Both the position numbers and the translations under genes were made by a program. The notes under the pieces were generated by a model. The model was not told the origin of the DNA. It saw only the letters and a program-made list of their open reading frames with translations, and searched no databases. Source: Streptomyces antibioticus (GTDB lineage: Bacteria > Actinomycetota > Actinomycetes > Streptomycetales > Streptomycetaceae). Taken from it: DNA of 64,000 nt. The stretch spans positions 1,093,572 through 1,157,571 of the forward strand of contig NZ_CM007717.1 in the NCBI RefSeq assembly GCF_002019855.1, given 5' to 3'. This document shows positions 24,650 to 33,699 of the stretch, one piece after another (the stretch's first letter is position 1; each line of letters begins with the position of its first letter).

Positions 24650-25786
24650 ATGGACGACCGCACGACGCCCCGTTCCAGGGGCCTGGCACAGATCATCCTC
24701 GCCCTCAGCCCGGCCGACGGCCTGGTCGCCATCCCCCTGGGCGAGCAGTACCGGTGGGCCAACACTGCCCTTCAGCTCACGCCCGGATTCGAGCGGCGCC
24801 CCGACGGCACGTACGCCCTGCGCGACGTGGACACCGCCGAACCCGTTCTGCGTGCCCTCGCAGAAACCGCGCGCCGACACCGCGTCCACCTCTTCGGCGG
24901 CCCCCGCCCCTACCTGGGCGACTACGCAACCGCGCTGGCCGACGGCCTGCCCGGGACGTGGACGGTGAAGGTCGAGGTCTACGCCCACCCGGTGTGGCAG
25001 GAAGACCTCGTCCCCCTCCTGTGGGACGCGGGCGAACTCATCGACTCCGTGAAGCACATCCGCATCCCGTACGCCGCCCAGCTCACCAACGGCGCCGGCA
25101 TCGAACTCCTCCTGGTCGAACGGCCCGGCAGCGCCCACGAGTACCTGCTCGGCGCCTTCGCCAGCGCCACCTTCGACGACAAATACGCCGACCCGCACGC
25201 CCCCCGCTCGATCGTGCTGCCTTCCGACGCGGCCCATGCCGCCGGCCTGGTCACCGGCACATTCCTGCCCTCGTACGAGCAGGCCGTCCACGAACGGCTC
25301 CTGGCCGCCATCGAAGCAGCACACGGCAGGCTCGAGGAACTCCATGCGGCGTGGACCGCAATCCAGCAGTCCGGCCGCTACAGCGACGGCACCCGCCTCG
25401 ACCCGGCCACCCTCGGACACACCGAGCAGCAGTACCTCGAAGAGAGCTCCGTGGAGTGGCGCCGCCTGCGCCCCCACGCCGCTGATCTCCTCTCCCGTGT
25501 GCGCCCTGTGGCGGACGCCGAGGACTCCGCCTCCCTGGACCGCCTCCACCAGCTCCTTCACCCGGACGCGGCGTCCTCCACGTGGCCGGCGCCAGCGTCC
25601 TCGCCTGCCGCCCTACCGCCCGGCACGGCCGAGACCCTCCGCCGATGGCGGACCGACTCACCGGCCCTGCTGCGGCAAGCCCGCGCCACCCGCCCCGTCG
25701 GCCCTGCGACCACGGTCCGGCCTGCGATTCCCGCCGTCGGCAAAGCCCCGCCATCCGCCCTCGAGCGGGCGCCCCGCAGCCGATGA
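24650..25786 (+). CDS. Plasmid-specific protein, domain order A-B plus tail
   Basis: 378 aa, ATG start 2 nt after the previous stop. Residues 12-85 are domain A (IILALSPADGLVAIPLGEQY, FERRPDGTYALRDVDTAEPV). Residues 95-225 are domain B (ALADGLPGTWTVKVEVYAH ... IELLLVERPGSAHEYLLGAF ... LPSYEQAVHERLL). A helical region and a long Pro-rich tail follow. The same layout recurs in the 26728 gene, an evident paralog. Function unknown. Confidence 0.7.
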   Translation: MDDRTTPRSRGLAQIILALSPADGLVAIPLGEQYRWANTALQLTPGFERRPDGTYALRDVDTAEPVLRALAETARRHRVHLFGGPRPYLGDYATALADGLPGTWTVKVEVYAHPVWQEDLVPLLWDAGELIDSVKHIRIPYAAQLTNGAGIELLLVERPGSAHEYLLGAFASATFDDKYADPHAPRSIVLPSDAAHAAGLVTGTFLPSYEQAVHERLLAAIEAAHGRLEELHAAWTAIQQSGRYSDGTRLDPATLGHTEQQYLEESSVEWRRLRPHAADLLSRVRPVADAEDSASLDRLHQLLHPDAASSTWPAPASSPAALPPGTAETLRRWRTDSPALLRQARATRPVGPATTVRPAIPAVGKAPPSALERAPRSR

Positions 25787-25810
25787 CCTCTCCCGACCAC
25801 CAGGACACCC

Positions 25811-26239
25811 ATGCAACCTCACTTCCACTTCGGGCTGCACCCCGAGCACGGGGTGGTCGCCCGTGCTACCGCGGCCATCACGCCCCACCTAGCCGACTGG
25901 TACCTCCAGCACGAGCAGTTCGAGCCCGTCCCCGGCCGACCGGACCTGTACCGGCTCACCCGTCCCGACCAGGACCTGCGGCGCCGGGCCCGGCAGACCG
26001 TCCACGATCTCCGCCGCCATGGCTTCACCGTGCACGCGGACCTCTCCCTCGACCCGGCCGTCACCGCAGCGCCTCCCTGCCCGGCCCAGACCAACTGCCT
26101 GGCCGAACGACGCGCTCGCATTGCCCAAGCGGCCTCCGCCCGGTCACCGCAGCACCGCGCGGGCGCCAGCCCCCAGGTCACCGCCCCGGCCATGCCCTCC
26201 GCCGTCACCCGTTCCTCGACCGTCGCACGGACACGGTGA
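25811..26239 (+). CDS. Plasmid-specific protein, domain A alone
   Basis: 142 aa, ATG start. Residues 3-78 are a stand-alone domain A (FHFGLHPEHGVVARATAAI, FEPVPGRPDLYRLTRPDQDL, VHDLRRHGFTVHADLSL), closest to the N-terminus of the 57829 product. The remainder is low-complexity. It lies between two larger operon members. Confidence 0.65.
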   Translation: MQPHFHFGLHPEHGVVARATAAITPHLADWYLQHEQFEPVPGRPDLYRLTRPDQDLRRRARQTVHDLRRHGFTVHADLSLDPAVTAAPPCPAQTNCLAERRARIAQAASARSPQHRAGASPQVTAPAMPSAVTRSSTVARTR

Positions 26240-26241
26240 CC

Positions 26242-26709
26242 ATGACCGACACCCCGATCCGCATCAGCGAGGACAGACCCGAAGCAGTCGCTGCCAGCGC
26301 CCTCTTCCAGGAGCGGCTCATCGAGGCAGCCTGGGAGCTGCGCTGGGCCCAGGAAGCGTACGAGCCCGGAGAAGTCCTGGAGCCGTTTCCGCGCGTGCTG
26401 ACCGACGCTCTCGCACGGTTCCTCAACCTGGCCCCCGCCCTCATCGCGTACGTGCGCGGGCCCCAGACCGCAAAGCCTTCGGCCCACGCGGAGCTGCTCC
26501 TCGACTACTTCGAGACCTCCCTGGAGCTGGCCCGGCAGAGCGACAGCTACGGCATGGCCTTGTGGTTCGCCGAAGGCGAGCAGCTCATCGGCCTAGCCCA
26601 GACCGCCGCCGAGACACCTGCCGCCAGCACCCCGCGCCCCGCACCGGCAGCCGGGCCCGTCCGGGCGCCGGTCTCCACCGCGCTGCCGGCAACGCCCCGT
26701 TCCCGCTGA
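26242..26709 (+). CDS. Hypothetical helical protein, 155 aa
   Basis: ATG at 26242 (a GTG two codons earlier is also possible). Residues 18-125 are predicted helical (LFQERLIEAAWELRWAQEAY; FLNLAPALIAYVRGP; ELLLDYFETSLELARQSDS), with a short disordered tail. It is the same general type of small helical protein seen at 42513, 43815 and 50397. No signal or membrane segment; function unknown. Confidence 0.65.
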   Translation: MTDTPIRISEDRPEAVAASALFQERLIEAAWELRWAQEAYEPGEVLEPFPRVLTDALARFLNLAPALIAYVRGPQTAKPSAHAELLLDYFETSLELARQSDSYGMALWFAEGEQLIGLAQTAAETPAASTPRPAPAAGPVRAPVSTALPATPRSR

Positions 26710-26727
26710 CCTCCCACGGAGACACCA

Positions 26728-27756
26728 CTGACTTCCGCCGCCGCAACGATCACGCTGCACCTCAGCCCGGAGGACGGCATCGTTGCCCTTCCCGCCGGGC
26801 CCGGCTCCGACTGGGCCCGGGCCGCCCTCGACCTGGCCCGCTTCGACGAGAGCCACGAAGGCATCCACGTCCTGCCCCTGACGGATCCCGTCTCGGCACA
26901 GGCGGCGATCGAAGCCCTTTACGGGAACGCCAGCCGATTCGGGATCTCCGTGGATGTCAGCCGTCAGCCCTTCATCGGCGACACTGCCAGCCGTATCGCG
27001 CAGGCCCTGGCCGGGACATGGGAGCTGGAGCTCGGCAACCTCCAGCTGCCTGCGTCCGACGCCCGGAACCGTCTGCACCGGGCATGGTCTGCGCCCGACG
27101 GTCCGCTGCCGACGGCCACGCGCAGCTACAGCCGGCAGATGCCGGCCGCCGCGTTCCTCACCCATGAAGACGGCCGCGTACTCGTGGTGACGGAACGCCC
27201 GTGGGACCACCAGGTTCTCGTCGGCGCAATCGCGCCGCACACCGACTTCCTCGCCCTGGACGTTCCCCAGCCCGCCAGCATCGCCGCCAGCACAGCCCCG
27301 GCGGCCGTGGACAAGGTCATCCGGGCCCTGCTGCCTTCCTACGACCGGGCCCTGGTCCAGGCCCATCTGCAGATGATGGACACCACGTTGGCCCGGGTCC
27401 ACGCTGCTCGCCACACTGCGGAGCACCCCGAGATGCTGCCGCTGGTGCTCTCGCTGCGGGCGCACGCGCCGTACCTGATCCGCCACCTGCGTGCCTCCGG
27501 GCCCTGGCCCGCATCCGCGCAATCGGCCGGCGCCCTCGACCGCGCCAGCCGAGCGCTGACTGCCGATCCGGCTGCTGACGACGGGCCCGTGACCGAAGTG
27601 CTGGACCGGTGGCTCGAGCACGGCAGGCGCGTGACCGAGATGGTCCGCTCCCTTGATCCGCACGCCGCAGGCCGTTCCCCGAACCGCACCACCGCGCCGC
27701 CGGGTCTGCCTCCCCGGCCGCCCAGCACCTCTACGGGCTCGAGTCCGGCCCGGTGA
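26728..27756 (+). CDS. Plasmid-specific protein, domain order A-B, apparent CTG start
   Basis: 342 aa. GGAGA lies 5 nt before CTG at 26728; the first GTG in frame (26950) would remove all of domain A. Residues 5-75 are domain A (TITLHLSPEDGIVALPAGP). Residues 85-215 are domain B (IAQALAGTWELELGNLQL, GRVLVVTERPWDHQVLVGAI, KVIRALLPSYDRALVQAHL). The C-terminal part is helical. It is a clear paralog of the 24650 product. Function unknown. Confidence 0.7.
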   Translation: MTSAAATITLHLSPEDGIVALPAGPGSDWARAALDLARFDESHEGIHVLPLTDPVSAQAAIEALYGNASRFGISVDVSRQPFIGDTASRIAQALAGTWELELGNLQLPASDARNRLHRAWSAPDGPLPTATRSYSRQMPAAAFLTHEDGRVLVVTERPWDHQVLVGAIAPHTDFLALDVPQPASIAASTAPAAVDKVIRALLPSYDRALVQAHLQMMDTTLARVHAARHTAEHPEMLPLVLSLRAHAPYLIRHLRASGPWPASAQSAGALDRASRALTADPAADDGPVTEVLDRWLEHGRRVTEMVRSLDPHAAGRSPNRTTAPPGLPPRPPSTSTGSSPAR

Positions 27757-27910
27757 CCATCCCAGGCACTTCGCGACGGCACCGACTTGACCCGGCTCGC
27801 ACGAGTCGCTGTCCGCCCGACATCCCCGTCACCTGCCCGGCGCCCGCGCCCACTGCCGGCTCTGAAACACCCCGACCGATCCCCCTTTCCCCTATTGCAA
27901 GGAGTCCTTC

Positions 27911-28245
27911 ATGGCCATCCCCACGTCTTTCGAGATCGTCCACAGCTGTGGACACAGCAACACCGTTGATTTGTCCAGCCGTTCGGCGGATCAGCGCGCC
28001 GGATACGCCCGCTGGCTCGCCACCCGGCAGTGCACCGACTGCTGGCGGGCCGATCACCAGGCGGACGCCGCCAGCACGGCCGAGTGGCTGGCCGCCAAGC
28101 GCGCAGACGAACAGGCCGCCGCTGCGGACTGGGCAACCCAGTTCGACATGCCGCCCCTGGAAGGGCTCGAAAAGATCCTGGGCTGGGCCGAGCGCACCCG
28201 CCACCAGCTGGTGACCCGCGCGTACACCGCGCTAGTCACCGAAGG
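27911..28245 (+). pseudogene. 5' half of a gene split by the 10.9-kb insertion
   Basis: The ATG (27911, AAGGAG upstream) encodes FEIVHSCGHSNTVDLS, a WLATRQCTDCWRA Cys pair, and ends WAERTRHQLVTRAYTALVTEG, after which the frame runs into the inserted element. In the actinomycete family I recall, this is followed by a segment like WDEADW...TRAGWWIDQR...DLPELLEAA, which is found at 39126-39297. Joining base 28245 to 39126 restores one frame of about 168 codons. The CGH/CxxC residues suggest zinc binding. Function unknown; almost certainly inactivated. Confidence 0.75.
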
Positions 28246-28273
28246 CTTCCCTGTCAAGTCCAGCGTGTCGAAG
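28246..28273 (+). repeat. Left terminal inverted repeat of the recombinase-trio element
   Basis: Begins CTTCCCTGT and ends GCGTGTCGAAG; matches the reverse complement of 39104-39130 (CTTCCCTGT ... GCGTGTTGAAG) with a variable centre of 7 versus 6 nt. Confidence 0.7.
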
Positions 28274-28320
28274 GCGTCGGGAAGACGCCGCTGCCACGGA
28301 GCCCATGAATCCACACCCCG

Positions 28321-28626
28321 GTGCAGGACCCGAGAGTGGCAGCGGTCAGCGTCATTGGCTGGGCCCACGCCCTCACCTCGACCGCAGACGACACACGCGC
28401 CTCCCTGATGGAGGGACTGCTGCACCGGCCCGGCTTGTGCTCGGGTTGGCATGGCGGTGTGCGCCGGTACGGCGAACGGCTATGGTGGATCAGCTTCGGG
28501 CAGTGCCGCTTCGCCGCTGCCGGCTTGGGCCGCAGCGCCGACTCCCCGGTGCCGGTCGGCCACCTCTGCCGCCCCGCTTATGGCCAGGCCGCAGGCGGGC
28601 CGCATTGGTTCACGCCCTCAGGCTGA
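28321..28626 (+). CDS. Hypothetical protein, 101 aa, near the element's left end
   Basis: GTG start. Codon use is plausible for a real gene, and the translation contains VAAVSVIGWAHALTS and GERLWWISFGQCRFAAAG. It converges on, and overlaps by 17 nt, the next minus-strand gene. No known domain or clear SD. It is kept as a low-confidence call. Confidence 0.35.
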   Translation: MQDPRVAAVSVIGWAHALTSTADDTRASLMEGLLHRPGLCSGWHGGVRRYGERLWWISFGQCRFAAAGLGRSADSPVPVGHLCRPAYGQAAGGPHWFTPSG

Positions 28627-29014
28627 CGGGGAAGCAGTCGGGGGTGACGCAGCCGATGATCTGGTGCTGGTCGAGGGGCAGCAGGCGGCTGCTGACCGGC
28701 TTGGGTGCCGCGGCTGGGCGGGCGACGTATTCGGCGAGGACGTTGCCCGAGCCGTCGACGACGGTGACGACGGAGGGGACAACGCTGCCGCCTGTGACGA
28801 CGAGCTGGGGCACCTGGCCTACGTACCGGACGCTGAAGGTGCCCACGTCCTGCGGCGTGACGTCGGCCTGCGCGACCTGGACCAGAGTGGCTTCGCCCTC
28901 GGGCTTGATCTCCGTCACCGGGATGCTGCTCACGTCGGGGGAGGCGGGGCCACCCTCGGTTGCCTGAAGCGCCCCGAGGTCGGTGATTTCGGACTGGGGC
29001 GTGGTCTCGGACAT
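28610..29014 (-). CDS. Hypothetical acidic protein with C-terminal Cys pair, 134 aa
   Basis: The ATG at 29014 has AAGGAG 6 nt upstream, strong support for a real gene. The N-terminal 60 residues are acidic and disordered (SETTPQSEITDLGALQATEG); the middle is beta-rich (VPQLVVTGGSVVPSVVTVVD); the end has GCVTPDCFPV. No membrane segment or signal peptide. A leader-plus-Cys-tail layout could suggest a modified peptide, but no modifying enzyme is nearby, so I leave it unassigned. Confidence 0.6.
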   Translation of the reverse strand: MSETTPQSEITDLGALQATEGGPASPDVSSIPVTEIKPEGEATLVQVAQADVTPQDVGTFSVRYVGQVPQLVVTGGSVVPSVVTVVDGSGNVLAEYVARPAAAPKPVSSRLLPLDQHQIIGCVTPDCFPVSLRA

Positions 29015-29248
29015 GTTCTCTCCTTGCGGGCCGGCGCGGTGCCGACCTGGTCAGAGCGTCGCAGGGCGCGGCGTTGTGCTCAGCGACTCCGGGAGGAAAG
29101 GCCGAAAACCGGTGACCCGGCGTGAAACCGCGCTGTCCCCGGTCTGTCAGTGGTCAGGCCGGGAGCTCCGGGACGTGTTCGGCCGCGGGTCGCCTTCCAG
29201 TCAGGCGGCATGTGCTCGCGCCAGTTGTTCCCCGGAGCGCGCTCCCCC

Positions 29249-29620
29249 TCAGCGGGGGATTTTGGCGGTGCGCTCGGGGAAGGCCGTGGTGATGTAACGC
29301 ATGACGGTGTCGTTGGTGATGCCGAACAGGCCCATGAGGTGGAGCGGGTCACCGGTGGCGGTGGCTTCGTCGAGGATCTGGGCCCGGCGGAGGCGGTAGA
29401 GGGTGGTTCCTTCGGCGAGGAGCAGTTGCAGGGTGGCCCGGGCGATGGTTTACGAGTTGATGCGTGATAGCGGGTGAGGGCGGGATTGCCTGTCGGAGGC
29501 TGTGGTTCACACCTTGGCGGTGCGGCCGGCGATGGCGCGGTAGGTGTCGGACAGGTTGTTCCGGCAGTGGGTGCAGGCCCGAGGCCCTTCCATCGCTTGT
29601 GGTCGGCGAGGGCGTGATCC
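29249..29620 (-). pseudogene. Decayed recombinase-associated gene fragment
   Basis: Reading leftward, the stop at 29249 ends an 66-residue open segment (ARATLQLLLAEGTTLYRLRR ... HLMGLFGITNDTVMRYITTA), a sequence I recall from the ends of Streptomyces integrase-type proteins. Upstream the frame is broken by stops; CTHCRNNLSDTYRAIAGRTAK (about 29510-29570) is a separate open piece in another frame. I read this as a degraded gene, possibly a former integrase of the element. Confidence 0.5.
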
Positions 29621-29924
29621 ACCCGCCCCCTTCCCTGGCCGCCGTGCCGGGGTCCGCCGGGTTCGTCTGCCTGTCATACCGCAGTCGCACCACCACGGTT
29701 GCACAGGCCGGATCTGGTGTCGATCCCCCGTGGGCGGGACAGGGGTTCCGGCCGAAGCTCCCATCCGCGCGCTCCCGCATCCCCCCACCCCTCAAGGCGG
29801 GCAAGATCAAAACGGCGATTTCCGGACTTATTTTAGCATTGATGGAAGTATTCGCCAGTTTGCTGTGATCGTCTGCATGCCAAGGGTTGAGTCAAGCATC
29901 GATACGACGGAAGGCGAGTTGGGC
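29621..29924. other. Intergenic region upstream of the beta-propeller gene
   Basis: No supported gene. The stretch 29805-29880 is markedly AT-richer than its surroundings (for example TTATTTTAGCATTGATGG), which suits a promoter for the gene at 29925, but I could not define boxes. Confidence 0.4.
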
Positions 29925-30644
29925 ATGGCGGACTGGGTGAAGGTCACGGGCGGTCTCAGCGCGATCTCGGCGGGGTCCCGGACGACGGTGTGGGGGCTGA
30001 ACCCCGCCAACGCCATCTGGCGGTACACCAACTACGACGGCTCTCCGTGGATCAACATCCCCGGCGGGCTGAGTGATATCGGGGCGGGCGCGGACGGCAC
30101 GACGTGGGGCGTCAACGGCGCCAACCAGATCTTCCGGTACGTCGGGGACCAGGACGGCGCCAACCCGTGGAAGAACGTCTCCGGCAGCCTCGTCCGCATT
30201 GACGCCGGCTCCAGGACGAACGTGTGGGGGGTGGACTCCGCCGGCGCGATCTACCGGTACACGAACTACGACGCCAATCCCTGGATCAAGATCCCCGGCG
30301 GGTTGAGCGACATCGGGGCGGGCGCGGACGGCACGGTCTGGGGCGTCAACGGCGCTAACCAGATCTTCCGGTACGTCGGGGACCAGGACGGCGCGAACCC
30401 GTGGAGGAACGTCTCCGGCAGCCTGAAGCGCATCGCAGTGGGCTCCCGGACGAACGTGTGGGGCATCGACCCCGCCGGCATCATCTACCGGTACACCAAC
30501 AACGACGCCAGCGGCACCAACCCGTGGATCAAGATCCCCGGCCCCAGTCCCGCCACCGACATCGCTGCCGGCGCCGACGGCACCGTGTGGCACGTCAACG
30601 GCGCCAGCGAGGTCTACCGGTACACCGGCGACCAGCCGAGCTGA
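29925..30644 (+). CDS. Tectonin-like beta-propeller protein
   Basis: 239 aa from the ATG at 29925 (GGAAGG about 10 nt upstream). The protein is six short repeats of about 38-40 residues alternating two types, e.g. LSDIGAGADGTTWGVNGANQ followed by IFRYVGD, and RIDAGSRTNVWGVD followed by IYRYTNYD. The W-G-V and Y-R-Y spacing fits tectonin (TECPR) beta-propellers, which are often lectins binding carbohydrates or lipopolysaccharide. No signal peptide is seen. As transposon cargo it could be a carbohydrate-binding or defence protein; binding is not shown. Confidence 0.8.
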   Translation: MADWVKVTGGLSAISAGSRTTVWGLNPANAIWRYTNYDGSPWINIPGGLSDIGAGADGTTWGVNGANQIFRYVGDQDGANPWKNVSGSLVRIDAGSRTNVWGVDSAGAIYRYTNYDANPWIKIPGGLSDIGAGADGTVWGVNGANQIFRYVGDQDGANPWRNVSGSLKRIAVGSRTNVWGIDPAGIIYRYTNNDASGTNPWIKIPGPSPATDIAAGADGTVWHVNGASEVYRYTGDQPS

Positions 30645-31554
30645 TTCCTGCCCTGCCGTTTCGTGCGGGCCCGACGTCCGGGAGGGCAGGGCCCGCACGA
30701 GCGCACGGTCACTTCTGCGCCGCGTTCGGCCCGCCCGCCCCGCTCCGCTCACCCTGCCGCAGCCGGGTCCCCTGGGGCGGTCGAAGTCGCCGCTGCCGAC
30801 CGGGGAAGGCACGGACCGTCTGGACGGCGGCCGACGCTTTCCCCGACTCGCTTACCGGCCCGAACGCGGTGCGCAACCACGGTATCGCGGTCGGGAAGAG
30901 CGCCGAGCGGACCGGCGAAGGCCGGCCATTGGCCGCGGTGGCGGACGACGAGCTCGGCGAGGCCCTCGAACCGCTGCGGGGGCAGTTCGGCGGTGAACAC
31001 CTGCAACACCCGCCGGAGCGCGGTGCTGTCCTCGACGAACTGGTGCACCGAGCACGGCTACGACGGGCCGGCGATTCCGGCCTGGGCGAAGCGGCTGCCG
31101 CCGGACCCGCACACCCCGGTGCACTCGAAGAGGGCGATTAGCCACCACACCGCCCCGTATTGGGCCCGGCACAGGCTGGGACCAGCACGAATGCCGCCAC
31201 TCCTGCCTCACTCGCCTCGGTGAGCAGAGCGCCTGCGAACTGATGCTGATGGCCAGGTGCAGGCACACATTTCAAGCCGTCCCCGCAGGGGATCGCCGAG
31301 GCGACCGGCCGGCCCGCGCCTGGCAACAGCAGGCGAAGAGCCTCCCGCGAGGCAGATGCCGGCGAAAGGCCCCGACCCTCGGGTTCGGTACCGGACTCTC
31401 CAGCTTCCACAGGCCCGGAATAGGCCGCCCGTGCTGACGGCACCCCGTTGGGATGATCTCGCGCCCGTTCCGCACCAGAGGCCCAGCAGGCGGTTTTACG
31501 GTCATGCGACTGCCGCCCGCGCCGTGCGAGCGGTACGAAACGAGAGGACGCGCT
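30645..31554. other. Gap of about 900 bp with no supported gene
   Basis: Several open frames exist but none has SD, codon bias and plausible sequence together. A minus-strand stretch (30890-31050) contains [20 protein letters not shown] and LAELVVRHRGQWPAFAGPL, which could be the remnant of a gene, interrupted by a stop near 31065. I treat the region as degraded. Confidence 0.4.
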
Positions 31555-32103
31555 GTGATGCCGGCTGCGGCTGCGATGAGTGAGAAGTTCGACTCCCTGT
31601 TCGCCTGGTTCGACCAGGACGGCGACGGGCAGCTGTCGGGGGCCGATTTCCAGGCCACGGCCGCGGTGTTCTCCCGGACGGCGCGGCCGGGCGACGATGC
31701 CAACGTGAAGGCCATCCACGAGGCGTTCGGCCAGTGGTGGGACCTGCTGGTCGAGCACGCGGACACCGACGGCGACGGACTGGTCTCCCGTGAGGAATTC
31801 CGCGTCGTCATGCAGGACAGCGTGACCGCCCCCGCGCACTTCGAGAGCGCCGTGATGCGGATCGCCGACGCGGTGATGGACGCCTTCGACACCAACGGGG
31901 ACGGCGTGCTGTCCCTGGAGGAGTACGTGCGCCTCTACGACACCCTGGGCGTTCCCCGCGAGGTGTCCGCGCCGGCGTTCGCCCGGATCGACCTGAACGG
32001 CGACGGCGTCGTCAGCCACGCCGAGTACCGCAAGGCGATCGTGGAGTTCTACCTCAGCACCGACCCGAGCGCCCCGGGCAACTACCTCCTGGGCCCCCTG
32101 TGA
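31555..32103 (+). CDS. Four-EF-hand calcium-binding protein
   Basis: 182 aa from GTG (ATG one codon later is equally possible; GAGAGGA 6 nt upstream). Four canonical EF-hand loops are visible: DQDGDGQLSGAD, DTDGDGLVSREE, DTNGDGVLSLEE and DLNGDGVVSHAE. Each has the D-x-[DN]-G-D-G plus terminal acidic residue pattern. The layout resembles calerythrin of actinomycetes, a cytosolic calcium buffer or sensor. No signal peptide. It is cargo of the recombinase-trio element. Confidence 0.9.
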   Translation: MMPAAAAMSEKFDSLFAWFDQDGDGQLSGADFQATAAVFSRTARPGDDANVKAIHEAFGQWWDLLVEHADTDGDGLVSREEFRVVMQDSVTAPAHFESAVMRIADAVMDAFDTNGDGVLSLEEYVRLYDTLGVPREVSAPAFARIDLNGDGVVSHAEYRKAIVEFYLSTDPSAPGNYLLGPL

Positions 32104-32119
32104 TCCCCGGTTGTGGGAC

Positions 32120-32617
32120 TCAGCAGCCCGTGTCGGAGATCGTGATGTTCTTCGGGTGGAGCTCCTCCAGATCCCCCCAGAAGCTGAAGGTGACCTTCAT
32201 GTCGGTGAACGTGAGGGTGTAGGTCCCCGGGCCCCGGCATTCGTACCGCATCCAGGTCTGGACTCTGTCGTACTTGGGCAGGGAGCGGAAGTTCATGGTG
32301 CCCTCCTGGAACACCTCACCGTCCTTGCTCACGGTGTACTTGCTCTCGAAGAGGCATTCGTCCGTCGACCAGAGGATCAGGCTCCTGGACTCGCACGTGA
32401 CGTCGACCAGGGCGACAGTGTTCCCGCTCTGGGTCTTCAGGCAAGGCTCGACCTTCACCCATGCCTTGCCTGACGTCCCGTAGGTCTCCCGTGCCGAACA
32501 GACGTTGGGTACCGAGTCTGCCGCTGCGGCCGTATGCGTCGGAGCGATGAAACCGGCTGCGGAAACCACGGCGATGGCCGCAGGCGTAACGAACAGTTGA
32601 CGTAGAGATCGTTTCAT
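32120..32617 (-). CDS. Secreted protein, 165 aa
   Basis: ATG at 32617. A classic signal peptide (MKRSLRQLFVTPAAIAVVSA ... THTAAAADS) precedes a mature domain of about 130 residues with six cysteines, beta-rich (VALVDVTCESRSLILW, GTYTLTFTDMKVTFSFWGD). It converges with the EF-hand gene, their stops 17 nt apart. Similar small secreted proteins of unknown function are common in Streptomyces; no enzymatic motif is visible. Confidence 0.75.
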   Translation of the reverse strand: MKRSLRQLFVTPAAIAVVSAAGFIAPTHTAAAADSVPNVCSARETYGTSGKAWVKVEPCLKTQSGNTVALVDVTCESRSLILWSTDECLFESKYTVSKDGEVFQEGTMNFRSLPKYDRVQTWMRYECRGPGTYTLTFTDMKVTFSFWGDLEELHPKNITISDTGC

Positions 32618-32806
32618 GAACAACCAAACGACCCACGCGATCAACGGACACGACGGGGCTTTCGCCGGGCGACCGGGCTGGTCATGACGCCCCGGATTTC
32701 CCAGCGCCTGCGGGCCGGGTTCGGGCAGTCCCCTCAGCAGCCGTGTCCGCACGATCGTTGAGCCGTTACCCATGTCGATCAAGGAATCCGGATCGTGGAG
32801 GTTGCT

Positions 32807-33088
32807 GTGGCATCGCTGTTCTCTCGTACCGTCGCCTGCGCTGCGCTGGTGCTGGCAGGCGTGGTCGCACCGGCAACGACGAGTCAGGCCGCTACAGCGC
32901 CTGTCGGCTTCGAGTGCGAGTCGGAGGGGTTCCACGGCGACCCCGATGAGCCCCAGAAGTTCCACCGATGTGTCGACTTCGGGGATGGCACGTTCACGCA
33001 GTTCGACTTCTGGTGCAGCCCGGGCACCATCTGGGACCAGTCCCTTACGACGTGCAATCACCCTTGGGCCGTGTCGCCGGGGCAGTGA
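32807..33088 (+). CDS. Secreted chitin-binding (peritrophin-A/CBM14-like) protein
   Basis: 93 aa, GTG with GGAGG 5 nt upstream. Signal peptide ending ATTSQAATA; mature part with the Cys pattern of CBM14: FECESEGFHGDPDEPQKFHR, C, then FDFWCSPGTIWDQSLTTC, N. The family binds chitin and is rare in bacteria but present in Streptomyces. It is very short, essentially the signal plus one domain. It may bind fungal or arthropod chitin in soil. Confidence 0.8.
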   Translation: MASLFSRTVACAALVLAGVVAPATTSQAATAPVGFECESEGFHGDPDEPQKFHRCVDFGDGTFTQFDFWCSPGTIWDQSLTTCNHPWAVSPGQ

Positions 33089-33252
33089 GCACGCGTCATG
33101 CCGCGGCGGGGCACGTGTCCCCCCGCTCGTGCTTCGCCGTGGCAGCACACTGCAGGGCGCAGCCCGACCGTGACCATCGTCGTAGATACCGCCACTCGCG
33201 GTGCAGATCAGCAGGCGCCGGGGACTGCTGAAGCGCAGGGCGGTCATTCTTG

Positions 33253-33699
33253 TCAGCCTTTGACCGAGCCACCTCGGTGGAGGTCGCGTGGAGCCTCCCG
33301 AATGTTGCGCAGGGCCTGGAGCCCGGTGCTCTGGTCGGTCAGGCGGGCGAGCAACTGGTGGTTCTCCATCTGGGAGAGGTGCAGCGCGGCAACGAGTGCG
33401 TGGACATCGTCCTTCAGCTGCTGGATCTCGATGCGGTCGGAGGCGCGGAGTTTCTTCAGCTTCCCGATCTCGCGGCGGAGCCGTCTCTCGTTGTCGGGGG
33501 CGGAGCCTCGGGCGCGGATCCTTTCGTAGAACTCGTTTCTGAGGTCGGGATGCCGCTGGGTGAGCGCGTTGCGGGGAACACCGGCTTCAACCGCCAGAGC
33601 GACGATGGTCAGGGCGCCATTGGAGTGTTCGGGGGTTTCACTCAGGATGCGGTCCATGGCCGCGCGGATCCGCGGCCGTTCATCAGGGGCCGGACTCAT
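33253..33699 (-). CDS. TnpC-like coiled-coil partner of the recombinase trio
   Basis: 148 aa, ATG overlapping the previous stop as ATGA. An N-terminal helix-turn-helix-like part (LTIVALAVEAGVPRNALTQRHPDL) is followed by a long coiled coil (RRLRREIGKLKKLRASDRIE ... LVAALHLSQMENHQLLARL). This matches TnpC of Tn554-type transposons (DUF6262-like), a small helper that follows the recombinase genes. It is the last gene of the four-gene recombination operon. Confidence 0.72.
   Translation of the reverse strand: MSPAPDERPRIRAAMDRILSETPEHSNGALTIVALAVEAGVPRNALTQRHPDLRNEFYERIRARGSAPDNERRLRREIGKLKKLRASDRIEIQQLKDDVHALVAALHLSQMENHQLLARLTDQSTGLQALRNIREAPRDLHRGGSVKG

Noticed and set aside
28305..28967. 220-codon plus-strand frame in the element's left end
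   Set aside because: Arg/Pro/Leu-rich without SD; the minus-strand gene 28610-29014 with AAGGAG is better supported.
28610..29014. RiPP precursor
   Set aside because: The acidic leader and Cys-containing tail are suggestive, but no modifying, protease or transporter gene is next to it.
30749..31048. 99-codon minus-strand ORF
   Set aside because: It has some protein-like segments but no SD, and the frame is interrupted upstream; kept only as a possible remnant in the gap description.
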